A DNA stretch of 26,004 nt from the IMG/VR virus record IMGVR_UViG_3300020436_000082, positions 1-26,004 of that record. The stretch is one strand, 5' to 3'. Under the pieces are notes generated by a model. That model was not told the origin of the DNA and made no database searches. It saw nothing but the letters and a program-made list of their open reading frames with translations. A program made the position numbers and the translations under genes. Each line of letters opens with the position of its first letter. The stretch's first letter is position 1. The stretch is from a virus. Positions 7,046-13,569 of this stretch are shown here, piece by piece.

Positions 7046-7854
7046 TCTAATTCTCTTAATAAATGTGTTGGGACTTTGGTTAAAGGATGATCTGGCGGCA
7101 TTCCCCAACTATGTTCGAGCCAGCTACCATCTGTTTTCCAGGATTTTAGCCGCGCCTTCCATAGCGATACAAGCGGATCAAAAAAATCTTTCTGATGAGC
7201 AACAATGACATTACCTATAATTTTGTGCAGATAATCGGATATATCGCCCTGCACATTTTGATGATAGGCACTTTTTATTGCATTAAGGATAAACATATCA
7301 CGTTCCTGTTTCTTCTTTATGCCCTGCTGTCCAAGTTTTGCATATAAACCAGAAATAATCTTCCCACTACGCTCGATGCTTGTGATTTGCCCTAACCATT
7401 GTTTGTAAAACTCGTACTCCTTAATAGACTCTTTTTTACCCTCTGAAGTGCCATTATTATTTATAATAATGGGTTCTTTGTATAATTCCTTTGTAGCGTC
7501 CCTATTTGAGGGACGGTAGCCGTCCCTGTTTTCGATACGGTCTTCATTTGAGGGACGGCTCAAATCATACACAAAATAATCATAATATTGGACGTTTCCA
7601 ACAAGACTTGTGGGTTGTTTTAAAACATAACCAAAAGCAATTAAATTACTCAATACATCATACCCTTTATTCTTTCCCCAACCAAAACGCTTGCGTATAT
7701 CGCCCATAGATAAGCGCCAGTTCGCAGGTTTACTTAATAAGTAGGTCAACATAGCTAAAGCATCTGCATTTAACCTGGAGTCATTTAAAAGATCATTAGG
7801 ATAAATGGTAAAATTTTCTTTTATAGTGCTGCGATTAATGAATTGATCGGTCAT
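7042..7854 (-). CDS. Phage replication initiator-like protein (winged-helix N-terminus)
   Basis: ATG at 7854 (MTDQFINRSTIKENFTIYPN) gives 270 residues; a longer frame would overlap the zinc-ribbon gene upstream. The N-terminal part (about 15-85) reads DLLNDSRLNADALAMLTYLL, then ANWRLSMGDIRKRFGWGKNK and VLSNLIAFGYVLKQ, a winged helix of the type that opens many phage replication initiators and DnaD/O-like proteins. A polar linker with two RPSNxD units follows, then a helical C-terminus. The DNA coding for the linker carries iteron-like repeats and a perfect palindrome, as in lambda O where the origin lies inside the gene. I infer that it binds its own gene and recruits the host helicase. No helicase or polymerase motif is present. 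Confidence 0.65.
   Translation of the reverse strand: MTDQFINRSTIKENFTIYPNDLLNDSRLNADALAMLTYLLSKPANWRLSMGDIRKRFGWGKNKGYDVLSNLIAFGYVLKQPTSLVGNVQYYDYFVYDLSRPSNEDRIENRDGYRPSNRDATKELYKEPIIINNNGTSEGKKESIKEYEFYKQWLGQITSIERSGKIISGLYAKLGQQGIKKKQERDMFILNAIKSAYHQNVQGDISDYLHKIIGNVIVAHQKDFFDPLVSLWKARLKSWKTDGSWLEHSWGMPPDHPLTKVPTHLLRELE
7451..7565. other. Candidate replication origin inside the initiator gene
   Basis: Direct copies of TTTGAGGGACGG lie at 7505-7516 and 7547-7558. Reverse copies of its core (CGTCCCT, CCGTCCCT) lie at 7497-7503 and 7520-7527. AGGGACGG and CCGTCCCT form a perfect 8-bp hairpin with a 3-base loop (7509-7527). The second copy sits in another dyad, ATTTGAG / CTCAAAT (7546-7565). 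Some 25 bp away is a perfect AT-rich palindrome with 10-bp arms CCATTATTAT / ATAATAATGG (7451-7472). GC-rich iterons beside an AT-rich element within an initiator gene is the classical origin layout. Confidence 0.6.
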
Positions 7855-7855
7855 A

Positions 7856-8032
7856 TTATTTTTTCTTATCCACTTCTTTTGTGTCATTGACCAACACGCC
7901 ACAAACTTTACAAAGGCGAACTAATTTTGTTTTACTGTTTTCTAAAATTGTTAATCTGCTTTCACATTTAAAACAAAGATTTTGCTTTAACAAAAAATCC
8001 CATTTCTTATCTATTTCAAACACTTTCGTCAT
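7856..8032 (-). CDS. Zinc-ribbon microprotein (58 residues)
   Basis: ATG at 8032 gives MTKVFEIDKKWDFLLKQNLC followed by FKCESRLTILENSKTKLVRL, then CKVCGVLVNDTKEVDKKK and a stop at 7856. CxxC pairs at residues 20-23 and 41-44 form a four-Cys zinc ribbon. The start overlaps the gene at 8016-8213 by 17 bp and the stop lies one base from the initiator ATG at 7854, so it fits the operon exactly. Such ribbons often bind DNA or a partner protein; its role in replication or regulation here is inferred. Confidence 0.7.
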   Translation of the reverse strand: MTKVFEIDKKWDFLLKQNLCFKCESRLTILENSKTKLVRLCKVCGVLVNDTKEVDKKK

Positions 8033-8213
8033 ATTCTTTACCTTTTAATAAAACTTGTTTTGATGCCTTTTCCATGACCTCTAAAGCAAATTCCATATAA
8101 TATTTTTTGCTCATTTCCATAAATGCCTGACGATCTCCAATCTTAACGAGCAGGCCATTAAAATATGGAACAACCAGGATTGGATGATATTCGTTTTGTG
8201 GTTTGTCATTCAT
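8016..8213 (-). CDS. Unknown 65-residue protein
   Basis: It starts at ATG 8213 and reads MNDKPQNEYHPILVVPYFNG, then LLVKIGDRQAFMEMSKKYYM, ending in a Lys-rich helix. A short beta-rich part is followed by an amphipathic helix; there are no catalytic motifs, signal peptide or membrane segment. It lies between the two zinc-ribbon microproteins in the early minus-strand operon and overlaps one of them by 17 bp. I do not recognise the family. Confidence 0.65.
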   Translation of the reverse strand: MNDKPQNEYHPILVVPYFNGLLVKIGDRQAFMEMSKKYYMEFALEVMEKASKQVLLKGKEYDESV

Positions 8214-8216
8214 GGA

Positions 8217-8372
8217 TCAACATGATTCAGATGCGTCATTTGATTGTTTTATTTTTATAATATTGCCTAGCGCTTCATAAAATTTTTCTGCACAACTACT
8301 GCAAAGCATTTTATTTTCTGAAATAACAATCTCTGCTGTGTCATGGCATTCAAAGCATTGCTCAACTTTCAT
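8217..8372 (-). CDS. Second zinc-ribbon microprotein (51 residues)
   Basis: ATG at 8372, inside the end of the nuclease gene (11-bp overlap), gives MKVEQCFECHDTAEIVISEN, then KMLCSSCAEKFYEALGNIIK and a stop at 8217, three bases before the next start at 8213. CFEC at residues 6-9 and CSSC at 24-27 make a four-Cys ribbon, with a C-terminal helix. Ending in Cys is unusual. The tight fit in the gene chain supports that it is expressed. The partner is unknown. Confidence 0.7.
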   Translation of the reverse strand: MKVEQCFECHDTAEIVISENKMLCSSCAEKFYEALGNIIKIKQSNDASESC

Positions 8373-8700
8373 TGGATTGTCCTACAATTAGTTTTCCATT
8401 TATAAGGTCTAAAAAATCGCTATAATGTAAAATCGCTAAAGGTTTTTTACGATCTGCTGCAACAACCAAAGCATCAGCATCATCTTTTTCTAAATTGTCA
8501 TATAAAAACTTAAAACCACTACCACGCTTTTTTGCTTCAATTGACCAATCGCCTGTCTTACTATGAATAATGACATCCGATTTAAAACCCTGCATTGAAC
8601 CTGATAATGGGACACGCTTTGCTTTTAATTCATGCTGCTCTGCAATCTTTACCAACTCTAATTCAAATCGTATTCCCTTATCTCGCTGCATCTTACTCAT
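8362..8700 (-). CDS. Hjc-like PD-(D/E)XK nuclease, probable Holliday-junction resolvase
   Basis: A 112-residue protein. RDKGIRFELELVKIAEQHEL (with E13) opens the fold, VPLSGSMQGFKSDVI carries D42, and WSIEAKKR gives E55-x-K57, followed by an alternating helix/strand C-terminus. This order (Glu, Asp, ExK) and the size match archaeal Hjc-type resolvases and their phage relatives, which cut four-way junctions before packaging. It is the second gene of the early leftward operon, joined to the HTH gene by an ATGA overlap. Specificity for junctions is inferred from family resemblance; another small endonuclease role is possible. Confidence 0.75.
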   Translation of the reverse strand: MSKMQRDKGIRFELELVKIAEQHELKAKRVPLSGSMQGFKSDVIIHSKTGDWSIEAKKRGSGFKFLYDNLEKDDADALVVAADRKKPLAILHYSDFLDLINGKLIVGQSNES

Positions 8701-8891
8701 TTAACTAAACTCACCTCTAATTCTTTCATGTGGGTCATTAAATGCTCTATTGTTTCTAATTTTGGTTTTTGCTTTCCATTTTTCCAACGCCACAAAGTTG
8801 AGTAACTTAATCCTAATTCTGCAGAAGCGCGATAAATTGAACCATATTTTGATTCAATTAAATCTATTAATATTTTTTCGTTTTTTTGCAT
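8697..8891 (-). CDS. Cro-like HTH regulator (64 residues)
   Basis: MQKNEKILIDLIESKYGSIY followed by RASAELGLSYSTLWRWKNGK is a compact helix-turn-helix with the recognition helix at about residues 27-40 and almost nothing else, like Cro or a small Xre protein. It is the first gene of the leftward early/replication operon and faces the rightward regulator genes across a 118-bp divergent region. That is the position of Cro in lambdoid switches. It may repress the rightward regulators or its own promoter. Confidence 0.75.
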   Translation of the reverse strand: MQKNEKILIDLIESKYGSIYRASAELGLSYSTLWRWKNGKQKPKLETIEHLMTHMKELEVSLVK

Positions 8892-9009
8892 TTTTTTTTA
8901 AACTCGCACAGTATTTGACAACTATGCAGTTATATGCGAGAACGATAAAGAGAACATATTTAGACAGTATTGGTAAAATTACTTTACCTATTTCGACAAT
9001 GAGTAGTAT
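8892..9009. promoter_or_regulatory. Divergent control region between the Cro-like and winged-helix genes
   Basis: Two dyads are visible: CTCGCA (8903-8908) with TGCGAG (8935-8940), spanning a TTGACA hexamer near 8916-8921, and GGTAAA-5-TTTACC (8972-8988). On the plus strand TAGACA near 8962 lies 17 bases before TTACCT. On the minus strand TTGTCA near 8916-8921 lies before TTTAAA/TAAAAA near the start. These are weak promoter matches; the dyads look like operators. A tiny frame ATGAGTAGTATATGA just upstream overlaps the 9010 start. Confidence 0.5.
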
Positions 9010-9540
9010 ATGACAGAAAAACAATTAAAATTTGAATTAAGAATAAAAGACAAAAATAAAGTTTCATTACAAGAATTATCAATTTCCGATGAATTATTTG
9101 TGGGTTTTGTAAAAAATAAAATCAATCACTTTGTATTAAATCAAAACAATAAAAAACTTTCAAAAATACAAAATTATTTTAACAGTTCATCTAAAAGATC
9201 AATTATTGCTTGGTTGGCATATTGGCATAAGAAAACCAACCAGGAGTTAAATATACAGCGTTCTATGGAAATATTAAAAATAACAAGGCAAGGTGTTTCC
9301 AATATTGTGCATGAATGTGCTGCTGCTGGATATTTTATTGTGAAAACAAAAGTAAATGGAAAAGAAACAACTTTTACAACAAGCGATGAATTAGACATTT
9401 TAATTGAAAATAATGTTTATGATTCTATAAATATATTTCAAAAAAATGGTTACAATAAAATGGTGAATAGTTACATAGAAACACAAGATTATATGCAAAG
9501 ACACTATACATATAATAAAAAATTTTGTACGGATATATAG
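9010..9540 (+). CDS. Winged-helix DNA-binding regulator (176 residues)
   Basis: The centre reads RSIIAWLAYWHKKTNQELNI, then MEILKITRQGVSNIVHECAA and a beta wing AGYFIVKTKVNGKETTFTTS. This is the helix-turn-helix-wing layout of MarR-like regulators. The N-terminus (1-60) is Lys/Asn-rich and helical; the C-terminus is polar. It is transcribed away from the Cro-like gene and lies just before the CI-like repressor, so it is probably part of the lysis-lysogeny switch. Its codon use is strongly AT-biased, more so than the structural genes. A half-site GGTAAAG overlaps its stop codon, resembling the GGTAAA dyad upstream of its start, so it may control both. No close named relative comes to mind. Confidence 0.6.
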   Translation: MTEKQLKFELRIKDKNKVSLQELSISDELFVGFVKNKINHFVLNQNNKKLSKIQNYFNSSSKRSIIAWLAYWHKKTNQELNIQRSMEILKITRQGVSNIVHECAAAGYFIVKTKVNGKETTFTTSDELDILIENNVYDSINIFQKNGYNKMVNSYIETQDYMQRHYTYNKKFCTDI

Positions 9541-9555
9541 GTAAAGTTAAAGTTT

Positions 9556-9610
9556 TTGATTTTTAGTAATTATTCCTTATGATTAAAGTTTGACGATTTT
9601 AATGATAAGG
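9556..9610 (+). promoter_or_regulatory. Promoter and overlapping operator of the CI-like repressor
   Basis: TTGATT (9556-9561) and TATGAT (9578-9583) are 16 bases apart and point to the repressor gene. Overlapping the -10 is a long dyad, 9575-9610, with 13-base arms beginning CCTTAT and ending ATAAGG that pair at about 12 of 13 positions around 10 bases. A regulator bound here would cover the -10 and transcription start, so autoregulation is likely. AAGGA at the right arm also serves as ribosome binding site for ATG 9621. Confidence 0.55.
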
Positions 9611-9620
9611 ATAAAAAATT

Positions 9621-10274
9621 ATGCTAGTAGATATGGAAAAAAAGCAATTACAAAATGCACTTTTAAAGCTAGGAAACGATTTAGGTATGAGTACATCGGA
9701 ACTAGCACAAACCTGCGGTATTTCAAGCAGTACATTAACAGGATTTGTGAATGGTACAGGTGATAGAGCGAATCACACATTATCAATAAGAACCATTAAT
9801 AAAATTTCAAATAAATATGAGTCATTTCGTGATTTTTTAAATTTACCTGCAATGCCTTCAGATATGGTTGATATTCCTATCATTGGATATATAAATCATG
9901 TAACACAACCTTTAGCGCAGCTTTTTCCAATTGAACCTAATATGACCACAAGCATAAGAGTGTTAAAGGCTTGGGATGGATGCTTTGCAACTACAGTAAA
10001 GCATTTTGAAAAAGAAAGTGAAAGTTTTGCTTCAAATTGGATTCATGTTTGGCGGCCTGACCCTGTTGAAAATATAGAAGTAGCATTAAATTCTATATGT
10101 TTATATTTTGCTACAGAAGGGCCTAAATATTGTGGATGGTTGCGTTTGAGAGATGGTGAGTTTTATTTGCAAAATCGTAATCAGCCTCAAGGAACAATAA
10201 AACTTCCTAAAAATCCTAGAATATTTTTATCTAATTTTATAATTACAAATCGCTTAACAAATCGAAAAAGTTAA
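9621..10274 (+). CDS. CI-like repressor, Xre HTH, no visible S24 active site
   Basis: A 217-residue protein. Residues about 8-70 form an Xre-type HTH: LGMSTSELAQTCGISSSTLT then GFVNGTGDRANHTLSIRTIN. The linker continues to DIPIIGYINHVTQPL, which resembles the start of the peptidase S24/LexA domain (VPxxGYV). The catalytic blocks are not recognisable: there is no DSM-type Ser and no clear Lys. The C-terminus (about 90-210) keeps a beta-rich pattern. I infer a lysogeny repressor that does not cut itself, so induction would need another route. The start at ATG 9621 has AAGGA 9 bases upstream. The operator dyad immediately before it supports autoregulation. Confidence 0.7.
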   Translation: MLVDMEKKQLQNALLKLGNDLGMSTSELAQTCGISSSTLTGFVNGTGDRANHTLSIRTINKISNKYESFRDFLNLPAMPSDMVDIPIIGYINHVTQPLAQLFPIEPNMTTSIRVLKAWDGCFATTVKHFEKESESFASNWIHVWRPDPVENIEVALNSICLYFATEGPKYCGWLRLRDGEFYLQNRNQPQGTIKLPKNPRIFLSNFIITNRLTNRKS

Positions 10275-10289
10275 ATTTTTTTGTCTTTT

Positions 10290-10370
10290 AATGTGCATAA
10301 ACGAAAATGTGCATTAACTATTATGGCAGGCAAATTTTAACTCATCCCCCAAATGATTGATTTGCTTGCC
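10290..10370 (+). promoter_or_regulatory. Direct repeats and leader hairpin upstream of the PD-(D/E)XK gene
   Basis: AATGTGCAT occurs twice, at 10290-10298 and 10306-10314. Then GGCAGGCAAAT (10325-10335) pairs with ATTTGCTTGCC (10360-10370) at 10 of 11 positions around a 24-base loop. The hairpin is followed at once by GAGGAG, the ribosome binding site for ATG 10387, and by no T-run. It looks more like an operator pair plus mRNA leader structure than a terminator. Confidence 0.4.
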
Positions 10371-10386
10371 ACCAGAGGAGTAAAAC

Positions 10387-11208
10387 ATGATTGATATGTG
10401 GTATCCATCAAGAATTGACCCACAATTTTGTCCGCTTGATTGGTGGTTGGTAAAATATGTATCCAATATTAGCAGGGAGCGTTTGGAAAATGTAAATGCA
10501 AAAATGCAGGCAGGGAGTTCTGCTGAAGGATGTTTTGTAGATATTTTAAAAGGTAAGGACAAACAAGCTGCTATTAATCATTGGATTGATATTTTAGATC
10601 AGCACAAACCTTTGCACCCAAAAGATGCAGAGCAAAAATTAGTTTGCAAAAAAGCGTTTCCAGATGTTGTTGATAATTTGCTTACAATAGCAAATGAACA
10701 TCATATTCAGCCCATTTTAACACAAGAATTAGTGCAAGGTAAAATGCATCAATTAAAACGACCCATTGGCGGTTATGTGGATATTACAGAGGAACATTAT
10801 ATTAATGAAATAAAAACAGCTTGGCCAAGTGTTATAGAAAAAAAAGATGGGTTTGGTATTAGAAAACCTACTAATTTAGCACAACCTAGAGTGTATTGGG
10901 TACGCCAGGTTGCAACCTATGCACACGCTGCTCAAAAAAAACCACGCATTTTATATGCTGATCCCTTGCGATCGATTGTCTTTGATGCAGAAAGTACGGA
11001 TTATTTAAACGAACAACATATAAAAGCAGCGCGTGAAACCATGCGTGTATCAGCACGAGCAAGGGAAAATTTACTTTCCATTTCTGATAATTACAAAATG
11101 TTAGCTAGGTTTATTGCGCCTGACTTTACAACATTTATCTGGAATGACATCGACCAAAATACAATGAACGAAATTAAAGAAATATGGGGATATGAAAATG
11201 AATTATAA
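10387..11208 (+). CDS. RecB/Cas4-type PD-(D/E)XK nuclease
   Basis: A 273-residue protein. A helical N-terminus contains AGSSAEGCFVDILKG (the Glu of motif I). The core follows: GGYVDI with D132, INEIKTAW with E141-x-K143, and QVATYAHA with Q174 and Y178, the QxxxY box of the RecB/Cas4 branch. This is an exonuclease fold used by phages to resect ends for recombination. A strong ribosome binding site (GAGGAG) lies upstream. It begins a chain of four closely spaced genes ending with a LexA-like protein; the second overlaps its end. No recognisable annealing protein is present, so the next two genes are candidates for partners. Confidence 0.8.
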   Translation: MIDMWYPSRIDPQFCPLDWWLVKYVSNISRERLENVNAKMQAGSSAEGCFVDILKGKDKQAAINHWIDILDQHKPLHPKDAEQKLVCKKAFPDVVDNLLTIANEHHIQPILTQELVQGKMHQLKRPIGGYVDITEEHYINEIKTAWPSVIEKKDGFGIRKPTNLAQPRVYWVRQVATYAHAAQKKPRILYADPLRSIVFDAESTDYLNEQHIKAARETMRVSARARENLLSISDNYKMLARFIAPDFTTFIWNDIDQNTMNEIKEIWGYENEL

Positions 11209-11569
11209 AGAACCAGATAGTAGAAAGATTTTTTGCACAGGAGTCGTGCAACAAGCAGCGTCAGCAGGCGTTATAAAAAACCCAGAGGATTTATATATAT
11301 GGGTTGAGTGGGCTAGTATTGCCTATGATCGTTGGCTAGGCGAAAGTGCGAAAAATAAAGAATTGGCAGCTTTAGAAATTATTGAGCATGAAGCGTCAAA
11401 TTGTAATTCACCTATAGACTTTGAGGGAAATCCATTTACAGGTGATCCATCCCTTAGAAATAGGTTGTATCAACATATTGGCATTACAAAAAACAGTTTT
11501 GCAGCCAAAGTTGAGCAGATTTTAAACCAAACAGAAAAAAGAATTTTAGGAGCAAAACATGATAAATAA
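11192..11569 (+). CDS. Unknown protein following the nuclease (123-125 residues)
   Basis: The start is ATG 11192 (MKMNYKEPDS) or 11198 (MNYKEPDS); either overlaps the nuclease stop, showing coupling. Residues 12-60 are helical (GVVQQAASAGVIKNPEDLYI, then WVEWASIAYDRWLGESAKNK), followed by acidic and Asn/Pro-rich parts and a Lys-rich C-terminus (NSFAAKVEQILNQTEKRILG). No catalytic motif, membrane segment or signal peptide is seen. I do not recognise the family. Its place between an exonuclease and a Gln/Pro-tailed protein suggests a part in DNA end processing or recombination. Confidence 0.65.
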   Translation: MKMNYKEPDSRKIFCTGVVQQAASAGVIKNPEDLYIWVEWASIAYDRWLGESAKNKELAALEIIEHEASNCNSPIDFEGNPFTGDPSLRNRLYQHIGITKNSFAAKVEQILNQTEKRILGAKHDK

Positions 11570-11903
11570 TCAAATGGATGTTTACTTTATTGAAGGTAAT
11601 CGCACAAAAGGTTACAAGACAGAATATGCAACAAAGGTTGGTATAATTTGGCCACCAAACCCACAATTTGGATCAACAATGCCTAACCTGGATTTAAAAT
11701 TAGTACCTTCTGGCGGCGGAATGTTGGTTGTATTGCCTAAAGGGATGAAACCAAAAGATATGGGTCAAGGGCAACCACCTATGCAACAACCACAATCACA
11801 ACCACCGCAACACAATACTTATCAGCAAGCTAAAGAAAGTGGCGGACAAACAAACCCTTATTGGCAAGGTGATCCTGGCCCAAGTTCGGATGATATAAGG
11901 TAA
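11559..11903 (+). CDS. Small beta-rich protein with disordered Gln/Pro tail and acidic end; possible ssDNA-binding-like protein
   Basis: A 114-residue protein overlapping the previous stop, with GGAG upstream of ATG 11559. Residues 1-65 look beta-rich (MDVYFIEGNRTKGYKTEYAT, KVGIIWPPNPQFG, LDLKLVPSGGGMLVVLPKG). The rest is low-complexity (MQQPQSQPPQHNTYQQ) and ends DPGPSSDDIR. A folded core plus Gln/Pro linker plus acidic tip is the build of bacterial SSB proteins, whose tip recruits partners, and it lies beside an exonuclease. The core is short for an OB fold and the tip lacks the terminal Phe, so this is a hypothesis. Confidence 0.6.
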   Translation: MINNQMDVYFIEGNRTKGYKTEYATKVGIIWPPNPQFGSTMPNLDLKLVPSGGGMLVVLPKGMKPKDMGQGQPPMQQPQSQPPQHNTYQQAKESGGQTNPYWQGDPGPSSDDIR

Positions 11904-11908
11904 TAAAA

Positions 11909-12106
11909 ATGACACCAAAAACTTTGGCAGTTTTAAAATTTATAAGGAATTATGTAAAAAAACATGAAATTCCGCCTACTTATAAAGAAATTAAGGAAGA
12001 AACAGAGGTTTCGCAGGGGGGTCTAAACTACATCCTACGAAACCTTGAAACTGATGGAAAAATAATACGAAAAATTGGTAGAGATAGAGGGTCGTGGCCA
12101 ACTTAA
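11909..12106 (+). CDS. Stand-alone LexA-type winged-helix domain (65 residues)
   Basis: MTPKTLAVLKFIRNYVKKHE followed by IPPTYKEIKEETEVSQGGLN and LRNLETDGKIIRKIGRDRGS aligns by eye with the DNA-binding domain of LexA (IPPTxxEI ... LxxLexxGxIxR ... RG). The whole S24 protease domain is missing, and the protein stops right after the wing. There is no remnant downstream, where the integrase gene converges and overlaps by four bases. It might occupy host SOS boxes or phage operators without being cleavable, or act as an antirepressor. AAGG upstream of ATG 11909 serves as ribosome binding site. Confidence 0.75.
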   Translation: MTPKTLAVLKFIRNYVKKHEIPPTYKEIKEETEVSQGGLNYILRNLETDGKIIRKIGRDRGSWPT

Positions 12107-13230
12107 TATAGACTCTCCTCTATAATGTCGTTCATATTTTCAGGGTCTTTATCTATCAGATGACCATACAATTGTGTGGTGATCTGATAGCTTGAATGTC
12201 CTAGCATTTTTTGTACCCATAAAGGTGAACGATTATTTTCTCTTTGTACCTGGATAATACGACTTGCATAATAATGTCTTAAGGGATGCACACCTTTTTT
12301 CCACTCATGTTGCATATTAAGATTTTTTAATGCTTTTCGTATTCCATATTTCATTAAAGAATTATATCCAATAGGTTTTCCATCATTAAATTTTGCATCA
12401 AAAATCCAATCATTAGATTCTTTATTTGCAATCAATACTTCTAAAACCTCTTTTAGTTTTTTACCAAAGTATACTTCTCTCATTCCTGATACAGTTTTAG
12501 TACCTCTAAGAGTTCGATTATTAGACATTGCTCTTTGTACTTTAATTTTTTTTCTTGGAAAATCTATGTCAGAAACTTTAAGAGATACCGCTTCCCCTGC
12601 CCTAAGACCATTAGCACACAATAAAGTAAAACAATGATATTTAGGATGAAAATTGCTTTCTAATTCTTGTAAAAGTTTTTCAACTTGCTCTTGTGTAGGA
12701 CACCAGGCTTCTTGATGAAACTGTTGTAATTTAGTTTCTTTACCCAATCGATCAGGTTCAAATTGAAATATACTACGATATTCTCTACTTTTATTATATA
12801 TAAATTTTATACATCCTAAAAACTGTCCGTAAATATGATTTCTTGTTCGATTGGATAAATTACCCTTTACATCATCAATTGTTTTGCGAACAACTTGTAA
12901 TAATTGCTCGTTTAAATCGACCACTAAAATTTGCTCTAAAGGTCGATTATGTATTGTCAAGGATTGTAAATGACGAACAAAACCTTGCACACTTGTTTGC
13001 CATTCTTTTGTATGGGTTGCTTTTGAATGCAAATCATACATTGCGAAAACATCTTTCATAGTTGTTTGTTCTTCAGCATTAAAAGATTTCACAAAACCAG
13101 ATTCTAAAAGTTTGTTTTTAAGTTGAATCTGTGTTCTTGCTTTAACCTTTTTTTTTGATCCACTATCATTTATGTAAGCTGTCCAAAATCCTCTATCATC
13201 TTTGGTATTTGAATATGTAACTTTACTCAT
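12103..13230 (-). CDS. int: Tyrosine integrase
   Basis: A 375-residue site-specific recombinase. An arm-binding beta-sheet-like N-terminus (about 1-60) is followed by a SAM-like core-binding domain (about 60-165) and the catalytic domain. The catalytic set is visible: R210 (NGLRAGEAV), a Lys in the beta hairpin near KTVSGMREVYFGKK, H315-x-x-R318 (HPLRHYYAS), H345 (LGHSSYQ) and nucleophile Y355 (QLYGHL). It should join attP, whose core is a tRNA-Lys 3' end at 14582-14632, to the host tRNA gene. It is the last gene of a five-gene minus-strand operon; its ATG overlaps the preceding small gene. It meets the LexA-like gene tail to tail. Confidence 0.95.
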   Translation of the reverse strand: MSKVTYSNTKDDRGFWTAYINDSGSKKKVKARTQIQLKNKLLESGFVKSFNAEEQTTMKDVFAMYDLHSKATHTKEWQTSVQGFVRHLQSLTIHNRPLEQILVVDLNEQLLQVVRKTIDDVKGNLSNRTRNHIYGQFLGCIKFIYNKSREYRSIFQFEPDRLGKETKLQQFHQEAWCPTQEQVEKLLQELESNFHPKYHCFTLLCANGLRAGEAVSLKVSDIDFPRKKIKVQRAMSNNRTLRGTKTVSGMREVYFGKKLKEVLEVLIANKESNDWIFDAKFNDGKPIGYNSLMKYGIRKALKNLNMQHEWKKGVHPLRHYYASRIIQVQRENNRSPLWVQKMLGHSSYQITTQLYGHLIDKDPENMNDIIEESLY

Positions 13231-13390
13231 TTGATTTATTGTCCTTATTTTGCATTAAATCACGATTTATTTCATCAACCTCAGCTCGTATATATTCATC
13301 TACTCTTTTACTAAATTCTTTTAATACTATTCTATACAGTTCTTTACGATTACTTTCGCTGCAATTTGATGTCAACTTGATCTTTTTCAT
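13223..13390 (-). CDS. 55-residue helical protein upstream of int; possible excision factor
   Basis: ATG 13390 has an excellent AGGAG 6 bases upstream. The product reads MKKIKLTSNCSESNRKELYR, then IVLKEFSKRVDEYIRAEVDE and INRDLMQNKDNKSNE. It is a charged helical protein with no clear HTH. Its stop overlaps the integrase start by 8 bp, so it is co-translated. Small proteins in this spot are often recombination directionality factors or antitoxin-like regulators. I cannot assign it; excision factor is a positional guess. Confidence 0.65.
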   Translation of the reverse strand: MKKIKLTSNCSESNRKELYRIVLKEFSKRVDEYIRAEVDEINRDLMQNKDNKSNE

Positions 13391-13413
13391 TTTATTCTCC
13401 TATTTAAGTGTTA

Positions 13414-13566
13414 TTATCCTATAAATTTTTTAATTGCTGATTCCATTACTTTTGCTTGTTCTTCATCAAGACCTTGCTCAGATAAATCAAGATGAAAATA
13501 ATCTGAAGACATTAAAGCAATGCGTATCATTTCCATCTCTTTTTCTGTAAGTTTTATCGTTATCAT
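13414..13566 (-). CDS. 50-residue acidic protein in the integration operon
   Basis: ATG 13566 is preceded by GGGAG. The product is MITIKLTEKEMEMIRIALMS, then SDYFHLDLSEQGLDEEQAKV and MESAIKKFIG. It is helical and acidic in the centre, with a short beta start. It lies 3 bp after the stop of the OB-like gene and 23 bp before the next start. No family is recognised. Confidence 0.65.
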   Translation of the reverse strand: MITIKLTEKEMEMIRIALMSSDYFHLDLSEQGLDEEQAKVMESAIKKFIG

Positions 13567-13569
13567 TCT

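Noticed and set aside
12104-12130. Small dyad TATAGA / TCTATA at the convergent gene ends as a terminator
   Set aside because: It has only a 6-bp AT-rich stem, lies inside the integrase C-terminal codons and lacks a T-run.
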